From NCBI GenBank assembly GCA_003996215.1, contig QJPP01000858.1, positions 248,001-312,000 of the forward strand: a stretch of DNA of 64,000 bases. The letters run 5' to 3'. The notes beneath the pieces were generated by a model that had not been told where the DNA came from, made no database searches, and was given only the letters and a program-made list of their open reading frames with translations. Position 1 is the stretch's first letter; each line of letters starts with the position of its first letter. This DNA comes from Jaltomata sinuosa (lineage: Eukaryota; Streptophyta; Magnoliopsida; Solanales; Solanaceae). The translations under genes and the position numbers were made by a program. Shown piece by piece: positions 1-11,600 of this stretch.

Positions 1-1
1 T

Positions 2-664
2 CCCACAAATTCCACCAAGAGAACAATTCCAACGAGCCTGCTACCGACATCAGATTACACCAACTGGCTCAATAGCAAACAAGATGGTACAGTGTTATAC
101 ATCTCATTTGGTAGTCTTGCTAATTTAAGTAAACAGGATATTCTGGAAATAGCACAAGGCATTCTGATAAGTAAGGTGAGTTTCATTTGGGTGCTACGTA
201 ACGATACCTTAGTTTCTGGAGGAAGAAACATTTTGCCTCTTGGATTTGAGGAAGAAACTGCAGATAGAGGATTGGTTGTGCCATGGTGCTCTCAAGTAGC
301 AGTACTATCACATCCAGCAGTTGGAGGGTTTTTGACTCATTGTGGATGGAATTCAATCTTGGAGAGCATGTGGTGTAAAGTTCCAATGGTGTGCTTTCCT
401 GTTTTGGCGGATCAACTTACTAACAGGAAATTAGTAGTTGATGATTGGAGGATCGGTGTGAATCTTTGCACTGGAAGATTAATCAGGAGGGAGGTAGTTG
501 CGGAGAATATTGGAAAGATAATGAGTAGATCAAATGAAATGAAGAAAAATATTGAGAAAACAAAGATGATTCTTAGGAATGCACTTTCTGATGAGGGATC
601 TTCAGAGAAGAATCTCAACCAATTCATAGAAGACATAAAGAACAAAATTCTTCAGAAAAATTGA
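2..664 (+). CDS. UGT86A1-like: UDP-glycosyltransferase, UGT86A type, 3' part only
   Basis: This is the C-terminal 220 residues of a family-1 plant glycosyltransferase, which transfers a sugar from a UDP-sugar to a small acceptor in the cytosol. The reading frame is open from base 2, so the gene continues off the left edge; the first internal ATG (92) is not the true start. It carries the PSPG donor-binding box, with VPWCSQ, then HCGWNS, ending in DQ. A final Gln is the usual sign of UDP-glucose preference in this family. The stop is TGA at 662-664. It is nearly identical to the second half of exon 2 of the complete copy at 3334-4852, and its downstream DNA is duplicated too, so the two are tandem duplicates. 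Membership in UGT86A rests on resemblance to Arabidopsis UGT86A1; the acceptor is unknown. Confidence 0.9.
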   Translation, partial: PTNSTKRTIPTSLLPTSDYTNWLNSKQDGTVLYISFGSLANLSKQDILEIAQGILISKVSFIWVLRNDTLVSGGRNILPLGFEEETADRGLVVPWCSQVAVLSHPAVGGFLTHCGWNSILESMWCKVPMVCFPVLADQLTNRKLVVDDWRIGVNLCTGRLIRREVVAENIGKIMSRSNEMKKNIEKTKMILRNALSDEGSSEKNLNQFIEDIKNKILQKN

Positions 665-1621
665 GATGGCCAACAAGAGCTTGCTATCACATTCGCACTT
701 ATCAATTACTGTTCTGCAAAGCCAGAACATAGCAAATGATGTATTTTTAATTTTTCTTTTTTATGAAGTAACTTAGCAAGTGAGGTACTAGTTCTAAAAT
801 TGTTTCGGAGTGAATAATGGCATAACATACAAAAAATATTATGCCTTAAACTAGTCGGGTCAGCTATATGAATCCTCAGTATTTATCCAGCTCCATTTGA
901 ACCAGTTGAATTATGGCATGATATAATTGCAAAAGATCTGCTCAGCAGATACATTTACACCAAAAATGTAGCATGTCAATATCATCTATATCCCAAGTTC
1001 AAATGTCTGATAATGACAACAACTACTTCTCAGTCCAAAACAAACTAGGATATCGTCCTCACTGACCAGAATGCCTGATAATGACAAGGTGAAAATAGCT
1101 TATTTGACAACAAACATCATTTTCTTCCAGCCTTCATGTCAACTTGCTTTTCACGATTAAATTCTCTTCCACGACGGGAACAACAATATTTCTCCCTTGG
1201 GAAGCTTCTCAAACCAAACTGCACCTTCATAGTGTAACCTGGCCTTAGAAAATCCTTGAGCTTAAGATAACAAACAGCCGGAGTCAAGACAAAGAATATC
1301 ACCATCTTGTGAATTTTGCTCATCCTTTTCTACATCTCATTATACAACCTCAGCCCCATTTCATATATTTCACGAGACAAAGTGCCTCTCTGCATGCATA
1401 CATAGAAAAATGACGACTGAATCTTTCATTTTTCAAAGGGATCTCAATTCTCAGGGACTGTCATTCTACGCTCTAGTATTCCACTTCTTATGCATCTCAA
1501 CTCTGTTAAGAGGAATTAAGGGTTGAAAATAACTAATGTTTATCTCTTTTTGAAGTTCTTAAGCTCATGGAACATTAATGTGGCTGCTTGCAAGCTCACT
1601 TCTCCCATCAAAACCACAGGG
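665..1621. other. Convergent intergenic spacer, left copy
   Basis: This holds the UGT 3' untranslated region and, reading the other way, the likely 3' untranslated region of the methyltransferase pseudogene. It aligns with 4853-5665, with small indels. No further gene is supported; the short open frames here do not match any family I recognise. Confidence 0.6.
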
Positions 1622-2195
1622 TCATGAACCTACAAGGAAATGTGGCTTCTGGAACTTTCCATGAATCCACACTCTTCACATGATCTTCTCATTCTGTCGA
1701 TTCACTGACTGGATACAAATATGTTGACTTTATAGGTAATGGGACCAAAATTCCTGTCTGTAGTTCCAAAAAGTAGACCATGGGAACTAATACCTCAGTG
1801 AATCCTGTGCCGCAGAAGAGATCAATTATACTATCCAAGCAAAAGAAGTAAGACCTTGTTCCATCAGAACGCATGCACTCTCTCTATCCTACTCTTTTCT
1901 CTGGCTCGAACCGCAGCATGGTCATATCATAAAGACCTGTGTTTCACACTCCTCAATTCAGATACTAGGAGAAAAACTAAACAGATCTCATCATTCAAAA
2001 TATACAAATTTCACAAATTACGAAAAGATACAATGCCAATGTTCAGCAAGTAATGTCTACAACTTAGGTCAGATTATTACCATAATCCCTCAATAACAAC
2101 AGGCCTCCGGGCTTAGAACAGAGAAGCATTCTGTGGTTGCTCTCGACATCCTATGAAGTGGCACTGCTGATAGCTTAAATATCTGGCAGATTATA
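1622..2195 (-). pseudogene. METTL6/TRM140-type methyltransferase, 3' remnant
   Basis: Three exons equivalent to the last three exons of the gene at 5666-12707 are recognisable on the - strand. The first (about 2090-2195) ends in a frameshift: one base is missing, so the frame reads CFSVLSPEACCY instead of CFSVLKPGGLLLF. The second (about 1810-1945) has the MRSDGTRSYFFCLDS motif but a TAT-to-TAG stop before it. In the third (about 1622-1720) a CGA codon has become TGA just before RVWIHGKFQKP, and the splice acceptor with the LELEYCC start is deleted. No upstream exon is present. This is clearly a dead, partial duplicate. Confidence 0.88.
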
Positions 2196-3333
2196 AATAA
2201 AATAGCCATTATACTTAGACATCTGATTTCGGATGAAACAAATACAGTAAAAGGAGCCTTGAAACAAATAGCCATTTCCCTGTGCATTTTTCCAAGATTT
2301 TTATTTATTAAAGAAAAAGGGGATATCAAGATAGTCCTTATTACCAATAAATATCCGGCCAATAAAAAAATTACGCAAAAAACCCCATTTTATATTACTA
2401 CATTGTATACTTATTTAAGATACCCAAAAATCAATTTGGAGTCCAACCTCATCCCCAGCAAATGTGCATATACAATTCACATGTCGTATATGATATTATT
2501 CAACTATTCTTACTATTGTATACCTTCACACTATACAATTATCAGAATAGTATACTTCGAAACTATACAACATATTAAACTATGTTGTGTAATTTTTTAA
2601 GGGCGAATTTTGTAAATGGGTATAGGCGGATAATTTTTCTTACTCTGTAGGTAATCATAGATGTAAAAATCCAAAATTAAAGGAAATTACCAGCAAAACC
2701 ATACTGTTCACATAACATATTATTCCCAACCAAACATAACGAAAAGGAAGAAGAACAAAAGTTTGATTTTGAAAGAAAAGGACCACACAAATACAATCAA
2801 TCAACTATGCAAAGCAATTATTGAAAAGACACACTGCTCTATGATGACCAAGCAGACAATAAACAAGTTTTCTCTAGATTTTTGCACAATGTATGCTGGC
2901 CATACATCATTCAGTAACTTCCAAAAATAACAGATTAATGGAAGAAACTTACCCAACCAGTATTTACATCAAACAAATGAATACAAGACACAAGCCGGTG
3001 TTTACAGACAAATAACCGCAGGCCATAAACCGATATTCACACCAAACAAAAGATCAATATCTCATATCTTTAAATTCCCAAGGGATGACCTAGGAGAGGC
3101 TCCAAATTCACATAAATGCAGCTATAAGGACAGCCAGACACCAATTAGACAATTAGTATTCAACACTTGCATTAAAGAACACAAAGCCACCATCTCCTTC
3201 CAAGCTCTTACATAAACACACAAGGCAACCATCTCATATACACTTATTTCCTGCACCTCCTTGGTGTTAAATTCATAATAACATACTTACCTTTCTCAAA
3301 AAAGGCAACTATCTCCTATATTTTAGGACTAAA
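2196..3333. other. Spacer and putative upstream region of the complete UGT
   Basis: This is AT-rich DNA between the two duplicated units. No gene is supported. A TATA-like GCTATAAGG at 3120-3129 lies about 205 bases before the UGT start codon and could be its core promoter, but nothing else in the sequence confirms it. Confidence 0.4.
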
Positions 3334-4852
3334 ATGGAGGTAAAAGAACACCTACAGCCACATGCAGTACTCATACCACTTTCTCTTCAAGGCCATATAA
3401 CTCCATTCACACATCTTGCCATGAAGCTGGCCTCAAAAGGTTTTACCATCACCTTTGTCAGCACAGAATCAATTCACCAGCAGATAGCTACAGCGCAGTC
3501 ACTTAAAGATGACGACAACCCTTTCTCCCATGGACAGAAATGCGGTCTTGACATTCGTTATGCCAAAATTAGTGATGGTTTTCCACTGAGTTTCGACAGA
3601 AGTGCCAATGCAAGCCAGTTCGTGGAAGGTCTCATTCATGTTTTCCAAGCTCATGTGGATGACTTCATTGAAAATTTAGTCCTCTCAAAACCAAACCCAC
3701 CAATTTCTTGTATTATAGCTGACAGTTTCCACGTATGGGCATCAACGATTGCCGAGAAATATAATCTTGTCAATGTTTCATTTTGGACTGAACCAGCAAC
3801 AGTGCTTACAGTCTACTATCACATGGACCTGCTCAAGAGTAATGGCCACTTCGGGTGTCATGGTATGAACCCAATATCTTGAAGCTATTACTGTGTAATC
3901 GCAGCCTACATTACATAATCAATTAGCTAATGAGTAATAATTTTGTCCAGATAAGCGTGAAGACACCATTAGATACATACCTGGAGTCCAAGCCATTGAA
4001 CCAGCAGATTTACCTTCATATTGTCAAGATGCTGATCCAAGCACCGTGATGCCCCGTTTTGTGTTCAAGTGTCTTGAAGATGCACAGAAAGCGGACTTTG
4101 TCATCGGTAATACAGTGCAAGAGCTAGAGTCTTCAACCATCTCGTCCTTACAAGAGCAGCAGCCCTTCTATGCAATTGGGCCAGTCTTCCCCACAAGCTT
4201 CACCAAGAGAACAATTTCAACGAGCCTGCTAATGGCATCAGATTACACCGACTGGCTCAATAGCAAACAAGATGGTACAGTGATATACATCTCATTTGGT
4301 AGTCTCGTTAAATTGAATAAACAGGATATTCTGGAAATAGCACAAGGCATTCTGATAAGTAAGATGAGTTTCGTTTGGGTGCTACGTCACAATATCTTAG
4401 ATTCTGGAGAAAGAAACATTTTGCCTCTTGGATTTGAGGAAGAAACTGCAGGTAGAGGATTGGTTGTGCCATGGTGCTCTCAACTAGCAGTACTATCACA
4501 TCCGGCAGTTGGAGGGTTTTTGACTCATTGTGGGTGGAATTCAATCTTGGAGAGCATATGGTGTAAAGTTCCAATGGTGTGCTTTCCTATTATGACGGAT
4601 CAATTTACTAACAGGAAATTAGTGGTTGATGATTGGAGGATTGGTGTGAATCTTTGCACTGGAAGATTAATCAGGAGGGAGGTAGCAGCGGAGAATATTG
4701 GAAGGATAATGAGTAAATCACATGAATTGAGGAAAAATATAGAGAAAACAAAGATTGTCCTACAGAATGCACTTTCTGATGAGGGATCTTCACAGAAGAA
4801 TCTCAACCAATTCATAGAAGACATGAAGAACAAGATTCTTCAGAAAAAATGA
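3334..4852 (+). CDS. UGT86A1-like: UDP-glycosyltransferase, UGT86A type, complete
   Basis: Two exons, 3334-3862 and 3951-4852, encode 476 residues, the normal length for plant family-1 glycosyltransferases. The 88-base intron has a GT start and a TTTTGTCCAG end. Splicing joins HFGCH through a split Asp codon to KREDTIRYIPG, which restores the family consensus. The N-terminus HAVLIPLSLQGHITPF is typical of UGT86A. His21 and Asp130 fit the catalytic pair known in the family. The PSPG box spans about W351 to Q394, contains HCGWNS, and ends in DQ, so UDP-glucose is the likely donor. No signal peptide or membrane segment is visible, in line with a cytosolic enzyme. The start is the first ATG. The gene converges on the methyltransferase at 5666. 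The acceptor substrate cannot be told from sequence. Confidence 0.95.
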
Positions 4853-5665
4853 GTGGCCCACAAGAGCTTTGCTGTCACATTACTTACCAACTTTGGTTCT
4901 GCAAAGCCAGAACTTAGCAAGTGATGTATTAGTTCTAAAATTATTGTTGCAAAGTGAATAATGATATGACATACAACAATTACTAAGCCTTAAACTAGTT
5001 GGGTCAGCTATATAAATCCTCAAAATTTCTTCCCCAGTTGTATGATGGCATGCATAATTCTGGGAGAAAAACTGGTCAGCAATTCATTCATACAATAAAT
5101 GTAGCATGGCAATATCTTCTACATTCAAATATTGAATTTCTGATAATCACAAGGTAAAAAACGTTCAATTGACAACACACATCTTTTACTTCTAGCCTTC
5201 AAGTTGACTTACTTTTCACAATTAAAATTCTCTTCCAGAGGAACAACAATAATTCACCCTTGAGAAGCTTCGCAAACCAAACTGCACCATCATAGTGTAA
5301 ACTGACGTTAAAACATCCCCAAGCTTAAGATAAAAAACTGCTGGAGTCAACAGCAGAATATGACCATCTTGTCAAATTTTTGCTCATTCTTTTCTGCATC
5401 TCGTCATACAATCAGAGCACCACTTAATATGTTTCACGAGACAAAGTGCCACTCTGCATGCATAGCTAGAAAATGACTGAATCTTTCATTCAAAGGAAGC
5501 TCAGGAGGTATTGTACTTCTACACATAATTGATTAGCTCCGTTGGAGGAGGATTTAAGAGTAAAAAATAACAAATATTTATCATCTTCTTTTTCCAGTTT
5601 CTTAAGCTCAAGGAACATTAATGTAGCTGCTTGCAAGCTCACTTTCTCCCATCAAAACCACAGGG
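4853..5665. other. Convergent intergenic spacer, right copy
   Basis: About 0.8 kb separates the UGT stop codon from the methyltransferase stop codon. It probably holds both 3' untranslated regions. It aligns with 665-1621. No gene is seen. Confidence 0.55.
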
Positions 5666-8600
5666 TTAAGAACCTACATGGACATGTGGCTTCTGGAACT
5701 TCCCATGAATCCACACTCTTCGCATGATTTTCCCATTCCGTCGATTCACTGACTGGACACAACAATATTCAAGCTCAAGCTGCAAAAAGGTTCATAAATA
5801 TGTTAATATGGAACCAAAATTCCTGTCTGTAGTTCCACAAAATAGCACATGGGAAATAATACCTCGGTGAATCCTGTGCCACAGAAGAGATCTCGTACAC
5901 TATCCAAGCAAAAGAAGTAAGACCTTGTTCCATCAGAACGCATGTACTCCCTATATCCTACTCTTTGCTCTGGCTCGAACCGAAGCATGGTCATATCATA
6001 AAGACCTGAGTTTCACATTCCCCGAATTCAGCTACTAGGAGAAAATCTAAACAGATCCCATCATTCAAAAGATAAAACTAAGGCCAGGTTAATACCATAA
6101 TCCCTGAATAACAACAGCCCTCCGGGCTTTAGAACAGAGAAGCATTCTGTTATTGCTCTCGACATCCTGTGAAGTGGCACTGCTGATAGCGTAAATATCT
6201 GGCAGATTACGAGTAAAATATCCATATACTTAGACATTTGATTTTTCTAGAAACCAATACAGTTGCGAATAAAAAAGAGCCTTGCTTATAGACATAATTA
6301 CGAATGTACATACTAAGGTAACAAAATCTACTCCGCCAATGCAGCTATTGTTCTTGGCAGATGGGAAATCTTGCTTACTACAGCTTCTTGCATCTGCATA
6401 AGCAAAATAATTTGATTTTTAAAAAACACCTCTTTGCATATACAATGAAATACCGAAGAATTGATACATTTATTGACCTGAGGAGCACATATTCTGCTTC
6501 TGGAAGAAATTTTCACGGCAAGAAGTGCAGACTAACCAGTTTGGAAATCCACTTGCAGAGAAATCACATTGGAATGGGTAAAAACGTTCTATAGCCAAGT
6601 TTATATTAGCAGCTTCAATATTCTCTTTAGCCCTCTCAAGAGCCTCTTCGCTGCAGTCACAGGCATACAGAGAGATGCTCTTGTTTCCACTAAAGAGATA
6701 AGCAAAGTTTCAGCAATGAGATCAGATAGTACAGTTCTGAATCTTCGCATAGAACATTGAAATTCTCAATCAGCAAGTGAACAAGTATGTTAGCCTTGTT
6801 GTAACAAAGAGATGAAACCAGACAAACCTAAACTTAATTAAGAGAAAGAACGAAGATTCTTCAGCATTGCTCTTAAATAAGGTCAAGTAGCTACATCACC
6901 ACCAAACTAATAAAGCTCTGATTTCATGTTACTTCTTATTTCTAGTCTATCAGGCATCAGTAGTGCTATTTCTAGGTGAGATTGAATAGAAAGTAGAGAT
7001 TCTACTCTACTCATCTATTTGAGCACAGAAGCTTCATATATTGTGTTTGGACATGAAACTTGTGGCTACTTCCAAGTTTAACAAAAGAATAAGATGACAA
7101 ACTTAGAAATAGCTCCATTCAATATAATTAATTATGAGATATCAAGATAGGACTACACCAACAACATACCCAGTGTAATCCCACAAGTGGGGTCTAGGGA
7201 GGGTGGTGTGTACGCAGCCTTACCCCTACCCTGTGAAGGTAGAAGGTTGCTTCTGATAGATCCTCGGCTCAAGTAAAGCATATCAAAATCAAGTATGGAA
7301 TACAGTAACGAAGAAACCATGTTAAAAATAAAGGAGAAAGAGAACGTTAGCAACAACAAATAACATGGTAACCAAAGCAAAGGACCGGAGGCCTAGGGGC
7401 GAATTTATCTATAAAAAATGGGGCAAGTGAACCCGTGGTCTCTCTGTAAAACTAGGTATTTTATGTATATATTTTCTAAAATTAGTATACTTTACCTGCT
7501 GGCACCCATGCTACAAGAAGACTACATGGTGCACTTGGTTAAAGGTTGAGTTATTTACCTTGAGGACTAGGGATCAATTCTCACTAAATACACTTTTCCT
7601 TCCTTTTTTTTGGTGGTGCACCCATGTTATAGAAATCCTAGAATCGCCTCTAACCGGAGCGGAAAGTAATAATAAGACTAGTGGCTTATAATTATGCACC
7701 TTAAAGAAAGAGAACTTTGGTAGTAAACTTCCTCAGCCTAAAAGTGTTTAAATAATTAAGTCACTCAAAGCAACTGAAGTTCTTTCTCACCGTAGTATTG
7801 CCAGAGCTGTACTACCATTTCCACATCCGATCTCCAAAACTGTCGAGCATTCCCCGCAAGAGGCTAGCTTTGGGAATTCCTTAAGCAAGTACCGACGCTC
7901 CTACATGGAAGAACTTATGTTAAAGAAAGAATGTAAAGTGGAATATCGGTTTCTCAAGAAGTTCAAGGAAAGGCTTGCTCTTCTTGCTGCAACAGCCGAT
8001 CAGATCAACATAAGACTACTGAAATATGCGACCAAAAGTAAATACCCAAACAAGCAGATAATGACCATTAGTCTTGAAAGACAATAACATGATTATGTCA
8101 TTTGAAGACATAATAGATCGAGTTTAAAAGTAGAGATTTACAGCGAAAGCAATAGCGATGAACAGATGCCTCAGCTCTCATTCTAGTTGACATATGAGAA
8201 AAATAAATCTTGCACTTCCGTTTCTCTTTTAGCAAGAAATTATATTCTTAAACTTGCTATAAGTTCTTATGATACAAAAGCATAAGGATCATTGTCGTAC
8301 CACATTCTAGTAGTTGTAATGTGGAAGTTGTGAGTTGTGACAGACTCAGCCAAATTTTTTAAAACCTCACTCTTGCTTTTCATTTTGATGATCGGAAAGA
8401 GCAAGGTTTTTTCCCCTTAGTCACCTTCTAATTTTCACCACTGTATAAGAACCAAATTTTTTAAAACCTCACTCTTGTTTTTCATTTTGATGATCGGAAA
8501 GAGCAAGATTTTTTCCCCTCAGTCACCTTCTAGTTTTTCACCACTGTATAAGAAAGGATTCCACAAAATATCTACCAAGTACAATTCTTTGCTAATTATC

Positions 8601-11600
8601 TGATACATGAACACTAGTAGTTCTAAAAATCGCACAAAAATCTAAACTGGAAACTCAATACTTGATGTCTTGGAAATCGCACCTCTGGACTTATGATTGA
8701 ATCCCTGGTAACTCAGCTGCCAAAGCTTGCTTTCAATCCTATACACCGTGGAATTTAGACCTCAAATGCATACTTATAATGTGTGAAACTCGTAAGAAAC
8801 CCAAGGAGCCTCATGGATTAAGCTTCATTGCGCAAGTCAAAAGAGGACTTGGTAAGAGAAAGGGAGGGCATATAGAGCGTCCTAAGAGAAAACATTTGCA
8901 TACTGTTTACCATTATGAGCAGAGACCATGCTTTTATTATAGATCTGTTGTAGAGAGATTTACCGGGGAGAAGTGATACAATGCCCAGTACCGACCATCA
9001 AAGTGTACCTTGTTGGCCAAGATAGGCAACGTCAAACCCTAGATTTGTACACATACTTTGTTTTCTGGACTAGGTCTTCTTAATGGTCCAAAACTTGAGA
9101 TTTGAATCATTGAGTTAAGTGGGCCCACAATCTTAAACCCATGGATCTAGCCATAGTCCAACCTCAAATCTAGTACTGATAACATCAAAATCTGCAGAAA
9201 CTTCTAAATGTGGAAGTAATACGATAGATTGGTATGAATACTTTCTTGGATCTTTACTTGAAATGCCAAAGCATGGGTGTATTATGCGAAACGATTCCAT
9301 AACGCCAAGACCATCCCATATAAGAGTAAGAAAAAGGGCATAGTTTGGTCATTCACAACCCCTAGAGGTCATGGGAATGAGCTCTTGGGTCTTCCTTTCA
9401 AGTATGACACTTTCCCTTCTGGTGTTTCACTTCCTTAGTCTAGCATGCAGCTTTCATACCTTAGTTTCCTTGTCCTTGTTTCCATATTATAGCTTTTACT
9501 CTTAACTTCCTATTATACCTCTTTGTCATTAGTGTTATGTAATACCGCTTTTCCTATAGCTCCTCATAACATTCCTCTCATATCATAGCTCCTTCTATCA
9601 TACCTCTCAATTCATAGTTTTGCATACCAATACCTATTCGTTGTAGCTTATGTGATGAATAAAGTTAGACTTGGTAGAAGCCAACTAGAATTTGCAAGGA
9701 TCTCAGTATTAAAGGTATTAAGTTTTTTCAATGAGCTTTGGGGTTCAAATATTGGGATGACATTCATAGGGGATGAATCTGTTTGATACAGAAGAAAAAT
9801 GGAGCTCAAAACTCTGGAGATGAGCTCTGGCATGGCTGCACACCCAAGAGAGAAAGGAACGAAGAAAGATGGTTGTAAAAGGTTGGAATAGGCAGTGGAG
9901 TGCATAGTCCGCAGAAAGTGAAAAATATGGAGCTTCGACCTCCGTGGTCAACTTTAGTCATTGTGCTTCAACGATCAACTTCTAAACTGCTTCCAAATTT
10001 AGAAACTTCTCTACGTATGAAAGTGGGAGCATCAGTAGCAGAGTTTATAGCTAAGTATGTTTGATTCACCTGTGGGTTCAAAATCGCAATCCAGCTCACA
10101 TAACTTTTGTGCTGATTAGACTTAGATCACAGGACATACTATGAGCATCATCCTAGGATAGGGTGTTATCTATCTCTAGAAGAACATTCCTACTATAACT
10201 CACTCTCTCCATAGTAGCTCTGAAGCAAGCTCTCTGTCAAGATGGTATTGTAATATACACCTTCTCATATGAAACTATCTCCATAGGTCCATCCTCCCAC
10301 TTACTCCTACCTAAGTCCTTATCTGAGTTACGCATCAAAGTCTATCTCCCATGGCAACTCCAAGAGTCTTTTAGAGTCAGAGATTCAAAGTACGAGACAC
10401 AAGGTCTCTAGGATTAGAAGCAAGTCCTAGTGGCAAAGCCAGATGTCTATGGATCTAATCTCAAGTGCCTTTAGGAGTAGGGCTCGAATCATCAAGTCTT
10501 GAGGTACAAGACTCTGGTTGTAAAAATACTAAAGCTTGTCACTCATGTTATGACCACGAAATTAGGGTTTGACGGTGCATATCTTGGCCAATGACCGATG
10601 CTTGGATAATTGTCATCATATTTCAGAAATTAGTTTGAATAAATTTCTCCATAGCGAACTTCCTGAAAATGCAGTGCTTTGCTCTTTAATGTACACAATG
10701 TGCACAAGTTTTCTCATGAGAAGCTCTATACTCTATTAGGTCCACAGCTGCCACCAGGAATCGTACTAGTGTATGTTTGACGTATGAAGTATAAAGGATT
10801 GGAAGAAAGCATAGCAGTTGAGTCAGCTAGAGTTTCAATCTTGATGTGTGACATCCAATCAAAAAACCTTGAAGTACGTGGTTTGGGTTTCATACTATTT
10901 TTAGTACTAAAAATACCACATCAATGAGCTCAAAGATCATGGACCTTACATATCAAAAGAAAAAGAAAAAGAAAAAGAGAAGGATCATGGATCAACCACC
11001 TCTATAACAAAGATCTTAAGTGCTGGATCAATTAATAGACCTGGCCTACAAAACTGAGTATGTGCACTGTTAGAATAGGAATAGAAACAGGAATACTATA
11101 TAAAATCCTACTTGGTAAAGGATTGTATTATAGTGTCTATAAATAGATTCTCTGTGTGATAATATAGATACTCAATTCAATAATATTTTTCTTCTATATT
11201 TCTCACATGCACAAACATAGGCTCAGGCACAGAGTATCTGGGCCAACAAATTGTGCACAGAATAGTATCTCGAGAAGAACATTGCTAGCACAATTGTATC
11301 CACCAATCATAGTAAACGTACACAGTATAAATAATCCTTCAAATACAAAGATTTTTATGATCCCTCTCTCTCTCTCATCTGCCTAGGTCCTCACTGACAT
11401 TGGTATAGCCACACCGGGAATTTTATGAGTTTCAAAGGTCACGAGTATGCATTTGACACACAATGCACAAGATCTATAGGATTGGAAGCAAACCTTGAGG
11501 CTGAGTCAGGTATCCAACCATCCAGTGTCAAGCCTAAAGTGTGAGTTCTCAGTCATCAAACCTTGATTGACGAGGTTCAGGTTCCATACTTTGTTTGTTA

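Larger units (their letters stand above)
1..6260. repeat. Tandem duplication of a UGT + methyltransferase block
   Basis: Bases 1 to about 2250 match about 4187 to 6250 collinearly. The match covers the UGT 3' half, the convergent spacer, and the last three exons of a - strand methyltransferase. Similarity fades just after the exon at about 2195 in the left copy. The left copy therefore lacks the upstream methyltransferase exons, and its UGT exon 1 is outside the window. The DNA at about 2280-3333 separates the two units. Confidence 0.85.

Noticed and set aside
1117..1323. 68-codon - strand frame downstream of the first UGT
   Set aside because: The matching stretch in the right unit does not keep the frame open, so it is untranslated spacer.
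8779..8976. 65-codon Arg/Lys-rich frame as a gene
   Set aside because: No family recognised and no supporting context. It is probably a fragment of a repeat.
9648..9951. Two overlapping - strand frames of 68 and 85 codons
   Set aside because: No motif, inside intron 1 of the methyltransferase, surrounded by repeats.
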